A stretch of 64,000 bases of DNA, from assembly GCF_002494345.1 (NCBI RefSeq), contig NZ_NXNI01000001.1, positions 186,001 through 250,000 on the forward strand, in the 5' to 3' direction. Each line of letters opens with the position of its first letter. The stretch's first letter is position 1. Positions 26,111-35,087 of this stretch are shown piece after piece. This DNA is from Natrinema ejinorense. GTDB taxonomy: Archaea > Halobacteriota > Halobacteria > Halobacteriales > Natrialbaceae. Made by a program: the position numbers and the translations under genes. The notes below the pieces were generated by a model that saw only the letters and a list, made by a program, of their open reading frames with translations, ran no database searches and had not been told where the DNA came from.

Positions 26111-27097
26111 CTATCGACGATCGACGCGTCGGATCCACGACCCCGGCGCGTCGAGTTCGTCGTGACTCGGCAGGTACTCGGGTCCCTCCCAGACGAGACT
26201 CGCCGTCTCGAGGTCCCGGACCGCGACGACGTGCTCGAAGAAGTTCTTGCCGCGTTCGTACTGGCGTTCCTTCAGCCCGAGCCCGAGCAGGCGACGGAAG
26301 AGCTTCTGGAGCGGGCCCCGGCCCTGCCGTCGCTCGTCGAGTTTGCGCCGGAGGTCCTCGTACTCCTCGTCGAAGGCATGATCCATCAGGAGTTCGGCGT
26401 ATCCCTCGACGACGGTCATCGCCGCGTCGAGATCGCGGAACGCCTCCCGGTCGAACGAGCCCTTCGAGAGCGTCGCGATCCCCTCCTCCATGCGGGTCTC
26501 GAGGTGATCCGAGAGCCACGGTGCGGCCCCGAACTCGGCGGCGTGGGTCACCTCGTGGAACGCGATCCAGCGGCGGAACCGATCGGCGTCAACGTCGAGT
26601 TTCTCGGCGGCGTTGAGGATGTTCGGCCGGACGAAGTACAGGGCGTGATCGTTCGCGGGCGCGTCGGCGAGCAAGAGCGGATCGTACTGGCCGAGGACGT
26701 TCCGCCCGAGAAACGAGAGGAGGACGGTCATCGTCCCCGTGTTGATCGTCCGGGCGACGCCGGGGAACGCGCCGGTGTGGGTCTCGAGGGTGCTCATGAC
26801 GCGCTCGAAGGTGGCGACGTTGGCGTCGATCCAGTGGTGGCGGTTCTGGATCTCGACGGTCTCGGGGACGTCGAACTCGACGCCGGAAACCGTTCGAACG
26901 GCCGCTCGTGCGTCACGGACGTCGCGTGCGTAGGCCTCGCGTTCGCCGGACTCGAGGACGAGCGACCCGGGGTCGGTCGCCGCCTTGGCGGCGTCGGCGG
27001 CCGAGCGCCAGTCGATCGCGTCGTCACCGGACGCTCCGGCGACGGCCCGAGCGCTACGATAGAGGTTCACGACTACGGGTACGGGAAGGAAGCGCAA
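26111..27097 (-). CDS. zinc-dependent metalloprotease-like protein (DUF2342)
   Basis: 328 residues. The motif FHEVTHAAEFG (residues about 179-189) is an HExxH zinc site, and the later EGYAELLMDHA helix supplies the third-ligand region, the layout of the DUF2342 family often annotated as F420-biosynthesis-associated. No signal peptide, so probably cytoplasmic or peripheral. Start MRFLPVPVVVNLYRSARAV is the first plausible. Peptidase activity has not been assumed; only the fold and metal site are visible. Confidence 0.78.
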   Translation of the reverse strand: MRFLPVPVVVNLYRSARAVAGASGDDAIDWRSAADAAKAATDPGSLVLESGEREAYARDVRDARAAVRTVSGVEFDVPETVEIQNRHHWIDANVATFERVMSTLETHTGAFPGVARTINTGTMTVLLSFLGRNVLGQYDPLLLADAPANDHALYFVRPNILNAAEKLDVDADRFRRWIAFHEVTHAAEFGAAPWLSDHLETRMEEGIATLSKGSFDREAFRDLDAAMTVVEGYAELLMDHAFDEEYEDLRRKLDERRQGRGPLQKLFRRLLGLGLKERQYERGKNFFEHVVAVRDLETASLVWEGPEYLPSHDELDAPGSWIRRVDRR

Positions 27098-27165
27098 AAG
27101 CGTTCGGCTCGGTCGGGACCCGGTGCCGTCGGCCGGTTGGCGGGCCGTCGCCGGACGGTCGGCGG

Positions 27166-27477
27166 TTAGTTGACGATGACGTCCGGCTCCTCTTCGGGCT
27201 CGAGTTCCGACTCCTCGTCATCGCCCCGGAACTTCCTGACGGCGGCGGCGATCCCGACGAGGACGACCAGTGCGATCAGTGCGCCGGCGGCGCTTTTTCC
27301 TTTGCCGCCGGAGTCGTCCGCGGCCACGCTCTCGTCGGGTTCGGTCTCCGTCTCGGAATCCGTCTCCGCTGTCGAACTCGTTCCGCCGATCGGGAGCGCC
27401 TCGCCGATCGTTCCGGGTCCGAACTGCGTGTCGCCGTCGAAGTGCAACTCGATGATGGTGAATTTCTTCTCTCCCAT
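27166..27477 (-). CDS. small acidic membrane-anchored protein
   Basis: 103 residues: a conserved-looking beta-rich N-terminus (MGEKKFTIIELHFDGDTQFG), a Ser/Thr/Glu-rich linker, one TM helix at residues about 64-82 ending at KFRG, and an acidic tail. It has the plan of a haloarchaeal surface or membrane-associated protein without a cleavable signal. No enzyme motif. Function unknown. Confidence 0.6.
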   Translation of the reverse strand: MGEKKFTIIELHFDGDTQFGPGTIGEALPIGGTSSTAETDSETETEPDESVAADDSGGKGKSAAGALIALVVLVGIAAAVRKFRGDDEESELEPEEEPDVIVN

Positions 27478-27655
27478 GATCAGTCGGTCAACGAGCGTAC
27501 ACTTAGCCGTTTGGTTCGCCAGGGGGACGATGCCGCCACCTCGCCACGCGGTCTCGGACTCGAGACGACCGTCGAAACGCCACCCGTGTCTCGCCGAGCC
27601 ACGGCAGGGAGTAGCGTCCTCTCGCCGTCAGACGACGGAGTCCGGACCGGTACGA

Positions 27656-27662
27656 TTAAGTA
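27656..27662 (+). promoter_or_regulatory. TATA-like promoter of the LSm-L37e operon
   Basis: TTAAGTA ends 22 bp before the LSm ATG at 27685, the spacing of leaderless haloarchaeal promoters. Confidence 0.45.
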
Positions 27663-27684
27663 TCCATCTCCTGCGGTGTTGCGT

Positions 27685-27912
27685 ATGAGTGGACGACCGC
27701 TGGACGTCCTCGAGGCGTCGCTCGGCGAACGCGTTTCGGTGCGGCTCAAAAGTGGCGACGAGTACGTCGGCGAACTCGCCGGCTACGACCAACACATGAA
27801 CCTGGTCCTCGAGGACGTCACGATTCCCGTCGAGGGCGGCATCGACGACGAGGCGCCAGTCGAAGACACAACCATTATACGCGGCGATAACGTCGTCTCG
27901 ATCACTCCATGA
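27685..27912 (+). CDS. archaeal LSm (Sm-like) RNA-binding protein
   Basis: 75 residues with the two Sm motifs: [20 protein letters not shown]-type strand pattern in residues 17-38 followed by HMNLVLEDV, and the second motif [10 protein letters not shown] at 64-73. LSm proteins form heptameric rings that bind U-rich RNA and are linked to tRNA and small RNA metabolism. Its stop overlaps the L37e start (ATGA), an arrangement widely conserved in archaea. Confidence 0.92.
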   Translation: MSGRPLDVLEASLGERVSVRLKSGDEYVGELAGYDQHMNLVLEDVTIPVEGGIDDEAPVEDTTIIRGDNVVSITP

Positions 27913-28085
27913 CTGGTGCAGGAACCCCAAGCCAAGGAAAGAAGAACAAGACGACCCACACCAAGTGTCGTCGCTGCGGAGAGAAGTCCTATCACACGAA
28001 AAAGAAAGTTTGCTCGTCGTGTGGCTTCGGCAAGTCCGCCAAACGCCGCGACTACGAGTGGCAGTCGAAGACCGGCGACAACTGA
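27909..28085 (+). CDS. rpl37e: 50S ribosomal protein L37e
   Basis: 58 residues. Zinc-ribbon cysteines CRRC and CSSC (residues 20, 23, 35, 38) with the basic context [14 protein letters not shown] and [13 protein letters not shown] identify ribosomal protein L37e, a large-subunit protein. Overlaps the LSm gene by four bases and is probably co-transcribed with it. Length is normal. Confidence 0.95.
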   Translation: MTGAGTPSQGKKNKTTHTKCRRCGEKSYHTKKKVCSSCGFGKSAKRRDYEWQSKTGDN

Positions 28086-28218
28086 TCTCTTCGTTCTCTC
28101 GTTCGGGTCACCGACTCCGAGACTCACCGCTCGCTTCGATCGCGATCGATCGCCGCTCCCCGCGTCGGACTGAGCCGTCGATGGACAACCCTTAGTTCGG
28201 AGCCGCGAACATCCCAGT

Positions 28219-29409
28219 ATGAACCTGACAGCCGCCTTTGACGGCCTCGAGTGTGTCGACTGCGGGGCCACCGTCGACGCCGCCGAATCACACCAGTGTC
28301 CGGCGTGTGGCGGTGCGCTCGATCCGACCTACGAGTACGACGCGATCGACCTCGATCGCGAGCGGCTCGCATCTCGGCCGTTCGACTCGCAGTGGCGCTA
28401 CGCGGAACTGCTGCCCGTCGCCCGTGAGTCCGCGGTCACGACGGCGGAAGGAGCCACGCCGCTGGTCGACTGTCCCGATCTGGCCGACGAACTCGGCGTC
28501 GGACGCGTCCTGATCAAAGACGAGGGCCGGAACCCGACGGGCTCGGTCACGGATCGCGGCGCGTCGATGGCCGTGACGGCAGCACTCGAGCACGGCGCGA
28601 CCGACGTCGCGCTCCCCTCGACGGGCAACGGCGGCCAGGCCGCCGCGGCCTACGCAGCCCGCGCGGGACTCGAGGCACACGCGTATCTCCCTTCACGGTC
28701 CGGCTTTACGAACAAGGCGATGGTCAACGTCCACGGCGGCGACATGAACGTCGTCGGCGGTCGCTTCGACGACGCCGCCGCTGCGTTCGAGGAGGGACTG
28801 GCCGAACACGACGACTGGTACTCGCTCCGGTCGTTCGACACTCCCTACCGTCACGAGGGCGCGAAGACGCTGTTCTACGAACTCGCCGAACAGCTCGAGT
28901 GGGCGGTGCCCGACGCGATCTGTTATCCGACGGGAGCCGGCACCGGACTCGTCGGCCTCGCCAAGGCCACACGGGAGTTCCGAGAACTGGGCCTGATCGA
29001 CGAGACGCCGGCCCTCTACGCCGCGCAAGCGTCCGGCTGTGCGCCGATCGTCGATGCCCTCGAGGACGGCCGCGACGAACACGAACCGGTCGACCACCCG
29101 GACACGATCTGTGGCGAACTGGAGGTGCCGGACCCGACCGCGAGCGCGCGGGTGCTCGAGGTGATCCGCGAGACCGACGGCGGCGCGGTCGCGACCGACG
29201 ATCCCGACATCCTCGAAGCCGCCGTCCGGGTGGCCCAGACGACGGGCCTCGAACTGATCCCCAGCGCAGGGGCGGCCGCGAGCGGCGCGTGGGAACTCGC
29301 CGAACGCGGCGCGTTCGACGGCGACGAAACCGTCGTCATCGTCAACACCGGCTCCGGGAACAAGGAAGCCGACGTGTTGCGCAGCCACCTGATGAGTCAG
29401 GGCGTCTAG
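28219..29409 (+). CDS. threonine synthase-like protein lacking the PLP lysine
   Basis: 396 residues, fold-type II PLP family. N-terminal zinc ribbon Cys12, Cys15, Cys27, Cys30 as in archaeal threonine synthases. The Schiff-base motif that usually reads NPTGSFKDRG is NPTGSVTDRG here (105-114), with Thr111 in place of the lysine. The phosphate-binding parts are retained: STGNGGQAAAA near 131 and PTGAGTGLVG near 240, plus the C-terminal NTGSGNKEAD. It may still bind PLP or a substrate without the usual chemistry, or regulate; a true ThrC elsewhere in the genome is expected. Codon use is normal and the frame intact. Confidence 0.8.
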   Translation: MNLTAAFDGLECVDCGATVDAAESHQCPACGGALDPTYEYDAIDLDRERLASRPFDSQWRYAELLPVARESAVTTAEGATPLVDCPDLADELGVGRVLIKDEGRNPTGSVTDRGASMAVTAALEHGATDVALPSTGNGGQAAAAYAARAGLEAHAYLPSRSGFTNKAMVNVHGGDMNVVGGRFDDAAAAFEEGLAEHDDWYSLRSFDTPYRHEGAKTLFYELAEQLEWAVPDAICYPTGAGTGLVGLAKATREFRELGLIDETPALYAAQASGCAPIVDALEDGRDEHEPVDHPDTICGELEVPDPTASARVLEVIRETDGGAVATDDPDILEAAVRVAQTTGLELIPSAGAAASGAWELAERGAFDGDETVVIVNTGSGNKEADVLRSHLMSQGV

Positions 29410-29631
29410 CGGCAGTCCACGCCCGTACTGGGGGGTCGAAACTGACCCGCGTGTTGTCTCGACCGTGCTGTCGGCGCTCGCGAACGTCTCAGTCCGATCG
29501 CCGTCAGTAGCCGGTGGTATCCCCGAGTATGACGGGTCGAATCGATAGCACGGGTCCACTTCGGGCGCGACGACCGAACTCTTTCACCGACAAAGTCTTG
29601 ACCGGGAGACGAGTAGTTCAACCGAGTTCAA

Positions 29632-29805
29632 ATGTGTGAACATTCACCAGAGTGTTCGAACGGGGGTACCTGCCAGCTCGTCCTCGAGAACGGAGAGACC
29701 GGTCTCGAGACCGCCGAATACTACTGCAAGGCCCACCTCGTATTGCGGATCTGGGAAGTCGAGAACGACAGCTCGCTCCGCGCTGTCAGCGCCGAACAGC
29801 TGTGA
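29632..29805 (+). CDS. small Cys-rich hypothetical protein
   Basis: 57 residues. Three cysteines near the N-terminus (Cys2, Cys8, Cys14) and Cys32 with His4 and His35, in MCEHSPECSNGGTCQLVL and YYCKAHLVLR, suggest a zinc-bound mini-domain. The remainder is acidic and helical (IWEVENDSSLRAVSAEQL). Normal codon use and clear stop. No family recognised; resembles the many short zinc proteins of haloarchaea. Confidence 0.55.
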   Translation: MCEHSPECSNGGTCQLVLENGETGLETAEYYCKAHLVLRIWEVENDSSLRAVSAEQL

Positions 29806-30056
29806 CCTGACGGCATCAGCGACGCAGTGACCGGCTCTGGACCCCAGACTTCGCTGGTCCCGTCTCACGAGCACCGGTCCCCGTCTCCGCGAGGCGTTTC
29901 GATCGGTCCCGGCCGTCGATCGTGATCGGGGGGCGGTTACCCCCCACCTGTCGCCCCGAGACGTTCGACGGATCGTTTCGACGCCTATCTCGATGATGGG
30001 GCTCGGAACGGGGCCGTTCCGTAGCGTTTTTGCTGGTTGTCGGGAAACGACGCGGT

Positions 30057-30758
30057 ATGACTACCCCCTGGGATGACTGGAACCATATTCTCAAGCTCGA
30101 TCCGGACAAGGAGTTACCGGAGGGTGTGACCTACGGCGATCTCTGTGCAACGGGCACCGACGCGATCGAAGTCGGCGGCACCATGGGCATCACCGAGGAG
30201 AACATGAGCGCCGTCATCGAGGCCTGTGCCGAACACGACGTCGCCCTCTATCAGGAGCCCTCCAACCCCGAGGTCGTCCTCGAGGACGACGCGCTGGACG
30301 GCTATCTGATTCCGACCGTCTTCAACGCCGGCTCGCCGTTCTGGATCACCGAGGCCCACAAGGAATGGGTGCGACTCGAGGGGGACCTCGACTGGGAACG
30401 GACGACGACGGAGGCCTACATCGTGATGAACCCCGAGGCCGACGTCGCGGAGCTAACGGAGGCCAACTGCGATCTCGGCGCGGACGACGTCGCCGCCTAC
30501 GCGACGGTCGCCGAGCACATGTTCGGGCAGGAGATCGTCTACGTCGAGTACTCCGGCATCCTCGGTGACGAGAGCGTCGTCGAGGCCGCGGCCCACGCCA
30601 CCGACGAATCGACGCTGTTCTACGGCGGCGGGATTCACGACTACGACTCCGCGTATTCGATGGCCCAGCACGCCGACGTCATCGTCGTCGGTGACCTCGC
30701 GCACGACGAGGGCATCGAGGCGGTTCGACAGACCGTCGAAGCGGCCAACGACGCCTGA
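30057..30758 (+). CDS. geranylgeranylglyceryl phosphate synthase
   Basis: 233 residues from ATG 30057 (an upstream frame adds nine residues). A PcrB/GGGPS TIM barrel: [11 protein letters not shown] at the N-terminus, [13 protein letters not shown] near residues 34-46, the substrate-stabilising [10 protein letters not shown] at about 161-170 and phosphate-binding YGGGIHD near 184-190 with VVGD following. It joins sn-glycerol-1-phosphate and geranylgeranyl diphosphate, the first ether bond of archaeal membrane lipids. Cytoplasmic, membrane-peripheral. Confidence 0.93.
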   Translation: MTTPWDDWNHILKLDPDKELPEGVTYGDLCATGTDAIEVGGTMGITEENMSAVIEACAEHDVALYQEPSNPEVVLEDDALDGYLIPTVFNAGSPFWITEAHKEWVRLEGDLDWERTTTEAYIVMNPEADVAELTEANCDLGADDVAAYATVAEHMFGQEIVYVEYSGILGDESVVEAAAHATDESTLFYGGGIHDYDSAYSMAQHADVIVVGDLAHDEGIEAVRQTVEAANDA

Positions 30759-30870
30759 CGCGCGCCGTCGATCCCGTTCGAGCGCGTCTCCCCCCGGTCT
30801 CGACTGTTTTGTCAGACGCCGACGCCGTCACTCTCCGTCGAGTGCGCGAGCGAGTCCCTCGAACGCCCCA

Positions 30871-31668
30871 TCACTCGAGGACGAGGTCCCGTAATCGAGG
30901 GAGGCTGTCCGTCACGTCTTCGCGAGAGACGATGTCCGCGATCCCATCGACCGGCGTCGACTCGAGGTTGAGGATGCCGACGGTCGCGCCGGTCGATGCG
31001 GCGAGTCGCGGGAGCGAGGCTGCGGGCTCGACGACGAGCGAGGAGCCGATCGCGAGGAAGACGTCGCTCTCGCGGGCGAGCGATCGAGCCCGCTGGATGA
31101 CCGCCCCCGGGAGCTGCTCGCCGAAGAGGACGACGTCGGGTTTGAACACGCCACCGCAGTCACAGGTCGGCGGCAGGTCGCCGTCGGCTGCCCGTTCGAA
31201 GATCGGATCGCCGTCCCGGCGGTTCCCGCAGTCGGTACAGCGGACCCGCTGGGAGTTGCCGTGAAGCTCGAGGACGGTCGGGTCCGTGTCGCGCGCAGTG
31301 TTGGGTTCGGCGTCGTTCGTTTCGCCGCCGACCGCCGCTGCCTCGCCGTGTAATCCGTCCGTGTTCTGGGTGAGGATGGCCTCGAGGTCGCCGTCCCGTC
31401 CCATCGCGGCCAGCGCTTCGTGGGCCGTGTTCGGTTCGAAGTCGCCGTCGAACATCGTCCGCTGTAACTCGACGCGGTCTTCCCAGAACCCCTCGGGATC
31501 GCGCTGGAACCGGCCGTAGGCGAACTGTCTTTCGTCGAATCGCTCCCAGACGCCGTCGTCGCCCCGGAACGTCGGCACGCCCGAGGGAGCCGAAATACCG
31601 GCCCCGGTGAAGGCGACGACCGTGTCTGCCCGACGAACGTCGTCGGCGAGTCGCTCGAGGTCGCCCAT
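30871..31668 (-). CDS. Sir2-family NAD-dependent protein deacylase
   Basis: 265 residues from ATG 31668; a 16-residue upstream extension is rejected. Sirtuin signatures: GAGIS at 22-26, QNTD at 101-104, catalytic His136 in ELHGNS, zinc cysteines at 144, 147, 169 and 171, and GSSLVVEPAASLP. Removes acyl groups from lysine using NAD+. An acidic insert of about 25 residues (110-134) separates QNTDGLH from the catalytic His, probably a haloarchaeal surface loop. Monocistronic and convergent with the gene upstream. Confidence 0.92.
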   Translation of the reverse strand: MGDLERLADDVRRADTVVAFTGAGISAPSGVPTFRGDDGVWERFDERQFAYGRFQRDPEGFWEDRVELQRTMFDGDFEPNTAHEALAAMGRDGDLEAILTQNTDGLHGEAAAVGGETNDAEPNTARDTDPTVLELHGNSQRVRCTDCGNRRDGDPIFERAADGDLPPTCDCGGVFKPDVVLFGEQLPGAVIQRARSLARESDVFLAIGSSLVVEPAASLPRLAASTGATVGILNLESTPVDGIADIVSREDVTDSLPRLRDLVLE

Positions 31669-31808
31669 ACTTCCACACAGTGCGTGAGGCGACAAAAAGA
31701 GGACGGACGAGGACATTTGTCGACCGATGTGGATCCCTAGCCGAACTCGTGGGAGCGCTCGAGGAGTGAATCCGATCGGCGAGACGAGCGCGACTCCGAA
31801 CGACTGTG

Positions 31809-31815
31809 CTTAAGT
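31809..31815 (+). promoter_or_regulatory. TATA-like promoter of aspS
   Basis: CTTAAGT ends 23 bp before the chosen ATG at 31839; its position supports that start over the frame beginning at 31806. Confidence 0.45.
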
Positions 31816-31838
31816 TCCGCCTGCGTCAATCGGGTGGT

Positions 31839-33143
31839 ATGCAGGATAGAACCTACACTGCCGACGCCGAGCCGGGCGACGACGTGACGGTCGCCGGCTG
31901 GGTCCACGAGATCCGCGATCTCGGGGGCATCGCCTTCCTGATTCTCCGGGATACCTCGGGCAAGATCCAGATCAAGTTCGAGAAAGACGAGATGGACGAG
32001 GACCTAGTTGAGACGGGACTCGACGCGTCCCGCGAGAGCGTCGTCAAAGTCTCCGGTGCGGTCGAGGAGGAACCGCGCGCGCCGACGGGCGTCGAAGTCA
32101 CGCCCGAGTCCGTCGAGGTTATCGCCCCCGCCGACCCGGAACTCCCCCTCGACCCCTCCGGCAAGGTCGACGCCGACCTCTCGACGCGACTCGACAACCG
32201 CACCCTCGACCTGCGCAAGGACGAGGTGCAGGCGGTCTTCGAGATCCGTTCGGAGATCCTGCGTGCGGTTCGCGAGCAGTTCCGCACGTTCGACTGCACG
32301 GAGATCAACACGCCAAAGATCGTCGCGACCGGTACCGAGGGCGGTACCGAACTCTTCCCGATCACCTACTTCGGCGAAGAGGCCTTTATGAACCAGTCGC
32401 CCCAGCTGTTCAAGCAGCTGATCGCCGGTTCGAACGTCGAACGCGTCTTCGAGATCGGTCCCATCTTCCGCGCCGAGGAACACAACACGCCGCGTCACCT
32501 CAACGAAGCGACCTCGATCGACTTCGAGGGTGCCTTCTGCGACCAGAACGACGCCATGGACGTCGTCGAGGGCGTCGTCCGCGCCGCCTACGAAGCGGTG
32601 GCAGACAACTGCGCCGACGAACTCGAGGCGCTGGGCCTCGAAGACGAATTCAGCGCACCCGCGGAAGCCTTCCCGCGCATCAGCTACGAGGACGCCATAG
32701 AGCGGATCAACGCGACGGGCGAACTCGACGAACAGCTCGTCTGGGGCGACGACCTCTCGACGGAGGCCGAGAAGGCGCTGGGCGACGACGTCGGCGGCCA
32801 CTACTTCATCACGGACTGGCCAAGCGAGATCAAGCCCTTCTACATCAAAGACCACGACGACGATCCGGAGCTGTCGACCGGCTTCGACCTGATGCATCCG
32901 CGCATGGAACTGGTCTCGGGCGGCCAGCGCGAACACCGTCACGAGAAGCTCATCGAGGGCTTCGAACAGCAGGGGCTCGATCCCGACCAGTTCGAATACT
33001 ACACGAAGATGTTCAAGTACGGCATGCCGCCCCACGCCGGCTTCGGGCTCGGCGGCGAACGCCTCATCATGACGATCCTCGGACTGGACAACATCCGAGA
33101 AGCGGTCCTCTTCCCGCGAGACCGTCAGCGACTCTCACCGTAG
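31839..33143 (+). CDS. aspS: aspartyl-tRNA synthetase
   Basis: 434 residues from ATG 31839. An OB-fold anticodon-binding domain (residues 1-105, starting [20 protein letters not shown]) and a class II catalytic core. Motif 2 is [20 protein letters not shown] and motif 3 [16 protein letters not shown]. The short archaeal/eukaryal-type AspRS, lacking the bacterial insertion domain. Charges tRNA-Asp; in some archaea it also charges tRNA-Asn, which I cannot decide here. The last residues [11 protein letters not shown] are partly duplicated downstream. Confidence 0.95.
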   Translation: MQDRTYTADAEPGDDVTVAGWVHEIRDLGGIAFLILRDTSGKIQIKFEKDEMDEDLVETGLDASRESVVKVSGAVEEEPRAPTGVEVTPESVEVIAPADPELPLDPSGKVDADLSTRLDNRTLDLRKDEVQAVFEIRSEILRAVREQFRTFDCTEINTPKIVATGTEGGTELFPITYFGEEAFMNQSPQLFKQLIAGSNVERVFEIGPIFRAEEHNTPRHLNEATSIDFEGAFCDQNDAMDVVEGVVRAAYEAVADNCADELEALGLEDEFSAPAEAFPRISYEDAIERINATGELDEQLVWGDDLSTEAEKALGDDVGGHYFITDWPSEIKPFYIKDHDDDPELSTGFDLMHPRMELVSGGQREHRHEKLIEGFEQQGLDPDQFEYYTKMFKYGMPPHAGFGLGGERLIMTILGLDNIREAVLFPRDRQRLSP

Positions 33144-33419
33144 CGAGGTCGCTGACCGTTGAGCGGGAGCCAGAGAGGCGAACGCAGTGAGTCTCTCGCT
33201 GTTCCCGCGAGATCGCCAGCGACTGCGTCCATGGGACGCACTCTGGGAGCGCGTGGAAACCACGAGCGCGTAGCGCGAGTCGGTTTCCTCGATATCGTCA
33301 ACGTCTGAGTCCGTAGACGAAGCCGTTGAGAGCAAGCGAAACGAGTGAACCGAGTTTCGCGTGACCCCCAGCGTTTGTCGCCGTAGGCGACAAACCCGGA
33401 AGCCAGTTCGGACACGCGG
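33144..33419. repeat. repeat-rich spacer with aspS tail duplication and hairpins
   Basis: Contains a 23-base near-copy (33202-33224, two mismatches) of the aspS end (33111-33133), still encoding LFPRDRQRL. Also a 10-3-10 hairpin GTTTGTCGCC/GGCGACAAAC at 33373-33395 and a smaller CGTGG-AAA-CCACG at 33252-33264, and GAGTGAACCGAG-like oligonucleotides common in haloarchaeal spacers. The region lies between two convergent genes. Confidence 0.6.
33373..33395. terminator. hairpin between convergent genes
   Basis: Perfect 10-base stem with a three-base loop (GTA), between aspS and the oppositely oriented gene ending at 33420. No U-run follows, so termination is only a guess; RNA stability is another. 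Confidence 0.3.
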
Positions 33420-33644
33420 TCACTCGGTCGTAATCCAGAGCAGATACCAGAGCAACGCGCTCCCGGCGGCGACGCCGCCGAGTATCGCCGCGCCGATGAC
33501 CAGCGGGGAGGCGCCGCTCTGAAGGGCGATCGAGCCGCCGGAGAGTCCGACCAGCAGGACGAAGACGGCCTTGAGTTGTCTGGCCCCGTCAGTTACCCCG
33601 CTCGAGCGCGAGGGGCCGCGTCCCGAACCGCGACTCCGGCTCAT
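33420..33644 (-). CDS. small two-span membrane protein
   Basis: 74 residues from ATG 33644, which overlaps the stop of the upstream gene (ATGA); the longer frame from 33860 would overlap that gene wholly. A basic, Ser-rich N-terminus is followed by two TMs (about 25-42 and 48-70), the first with GLSGGSIAL and the second GAAILGGVAAGSALLWYLLW. Function unknown; co-translated with the NTF2-like protein. Confidence 0.6.
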   Translation of the reverse strand: MSRSRGSGRGPSRSSGVTDGARQLKAVFVLLVGLSGGSIALQSGASPLVIGAAILGGVAAGSALLWYLLWITTE

Positions 33645-34045
33645 AACTCGTGTGGTGCGCTGACGTGCATCGTGGTAAAGGCCCAGTCGCTCTCGCTCGA
33701 GTCGTCCGGATCGCGTTCGACTAGCGTGGCGCTCCAGCGGCTGTCGAACCGGTAGCGTTCGCCGGTCGTCGTTTTCGTCCAGGCCATCACCACCTCGTCG
33801 GCGACCGTCGCGAATCCGTCGCGTTCGGTGACGACGAGATGGCCGCTCTCGACGACCCACTCGTCGGTCGTCTCGGTCTGTGTCTCGAGGGCCGCGGCGA
33901 CGTCGTCACCGCCGAACAGGGACTCGCTGATGCCGAACTTGACGGTCGAGTCGGCGTCCGAAAAGTAGGGTGAAAGCGGGTCGCCGTCGCGGAGTGCGTC
34001 GTAGTAGTCGCGGACGACGGCCTCTGCGCTTGCGCTCGGTGGCAT
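33641..34045 (-). CDS. SnoaL/NTF2-like protein
   Basis: 134 residues from ATG 34045 (MPPSASAEAVVRDYYDALRDGD); a nine-residue longer start at 34072 is less likely. The N-terminal helix with YYDALRDGDPLSPYF and the curved sheet with VVESGHLVVTE, EVVMAWTK and WSATLVER follow the NTF2-like cone fold of SnoaL proteins. Catalytic use varies widely in this family, so no reaction is assigned. Operon with the small membrane protein that follows. Confidence 0.65.
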   Translation of the reverse strand: MPPSASAEAVVRDYYDALRDGDPLSPYFSDADSTVKFGISESLFGGDDVAAALETQTETTDEWVVESGHLVVTERDGFATVADEVVMAWTKTTTGERYRFDSRWSATLVERDPDDSSESDWAFTTMHVSAPHEL

Positions 34046-34135
34046 GGCTCTACCGTCGAAGCCCGCTCCCAAAGAGTCATCGGACGCAGACGCAGGCGAC
34101 GGGCGTCGCTGGTGACCTGCCGAGTCGGACCCCGC

Positions 34136-34687
34136 TCACATGAAGCCTCGATCGACCTCGTCGGTCTCGATCAGGTCCTCGAGTTCCGCGTTCAGCAGGT
34201 CGTCGGCCTCCTCGAACCGCTCGGCCAGTTCCTCGAGTTCGTCGGGCCGGTCGTACTGGTCGTACTCCATCGGCCCGAAGGCGGGGCTCTCGAGGGCCTC
34301 CATCACGTCGTCGAAGAGGTCCTGTGGCCGGGTCGGTGCGTCCGCGTGGGTCTCGAGGACGGTCTCGAGGCGCTTCCCGACCGTCTCGGCCTGCTCCTCG
34401 TCCTCGGGCGGGGACTGGACCGCAAAGCGCCCGCCGGAGTCGCGTTCGGGCATGAACGAGCCGATCTCGTCGTCGAGGTTGCGGGCGACGTGCGTGCCGA
34501 CGCCGCGAACCTCGAAGGGGTTCTTCGCGTACGTCTTCAGGACGAAGACGCCGGCCCGAGGATGCGCGAGATACATGTCTTCGCCGACGCCGCCGGCACG
34601 GTCGCCGGCGACTGCACGCCAGTCCTCCGGATCGACGGTCCGTTCGGTGACGTCCTCGAGTATATCCTGCCACTCGCGAATCCGCAT
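34136..34687 (-). CDS. conserved haloarchaeal protein, unknown function
   Basis: 183 residues, acidic, no membrane span. An N-terminal alpha/beta domain (MRIREWQDILEDVTERTVDP, then LAHPRAGVFVLKTYAKNPFE near residue 42-61) and a C-terminal helical acidic part with EELAERFEEADDLLNAELED. It contains no catalytic motif I know. Even codon use and a clear AT-rich upstream region support it as real. Confidence 0.6.
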   Translation of the reverse strand: MRIREWQDILEDVTERTVDPEDWRAVAGDRAGGVGEDMYLAHPRAGVFVLKTYAKNPFEVRGVGTHVARNLDDEIGSFMPERDSGGRFAVQSPPEDEEQAETVGKRLETVLETHADAPTRPQDLFDDVMEALESPAFGPMEYDQYDRPDELEELAERFEEADDLLNAELEDLIETDEVDRGFM

Positions 34688-34841
34688 ACGCGAGGGTTGG
34701 ACTGCCGGCAGAATGAACGTATCGATTGCACCGAACGGAACCGGACGCGGACTGTTCGGTCTTCCAACAGCCGATTCGAGCTATGCGAATCAAAAGGAAT
34801 ACGTTGGCTCCCCCGAAGTGAGCGTAACCGACACTTTCCCC

Positions 34842-35087
34842 ATGTCCGGTCGCCACTCACTCTCGTTCGTCGAACTGTTTCGGGCCACTCCCGCCAAGAG
34901 CGCGCTGTTGACGCTGGCCCCGCTCTCGCTGGCGCTCGGTCAGGTATGCAATAGTTACGTCAACGGCGTCTCGCCGGCGGTTTCGATTACCTTCGCCGTC
35001 ATCATGGTCGGTTTTTCCGTCGTCGCGATGGGTCACCACGCCGCCGAACACCGCGTCAAGCGCCTCGAGACCGAGTACGGGGTCTAA
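34842..35087 (+). CDS. small two-span membrane protein
   Basis: 81 residues from ATG 34842, taken from a longer open frame whose N-terminal part is antisense to another gene. Two TMs: residues 20-38 and 45-65 (ITFAVIMVGFSVVAMGHH), then a basic C-terminus with the ending RLETEYGV. Function unknown. Its end overlaps the end of the convergent gene by four bases. Confidence 0.55.
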   Translation: MSGRHSLSFVELFRATPAKSALLTLAPLSLALGQVCNSYVNGVSPAVSITFAVIMVGFSVVAMGHHAAEHRVKRLETEYGV

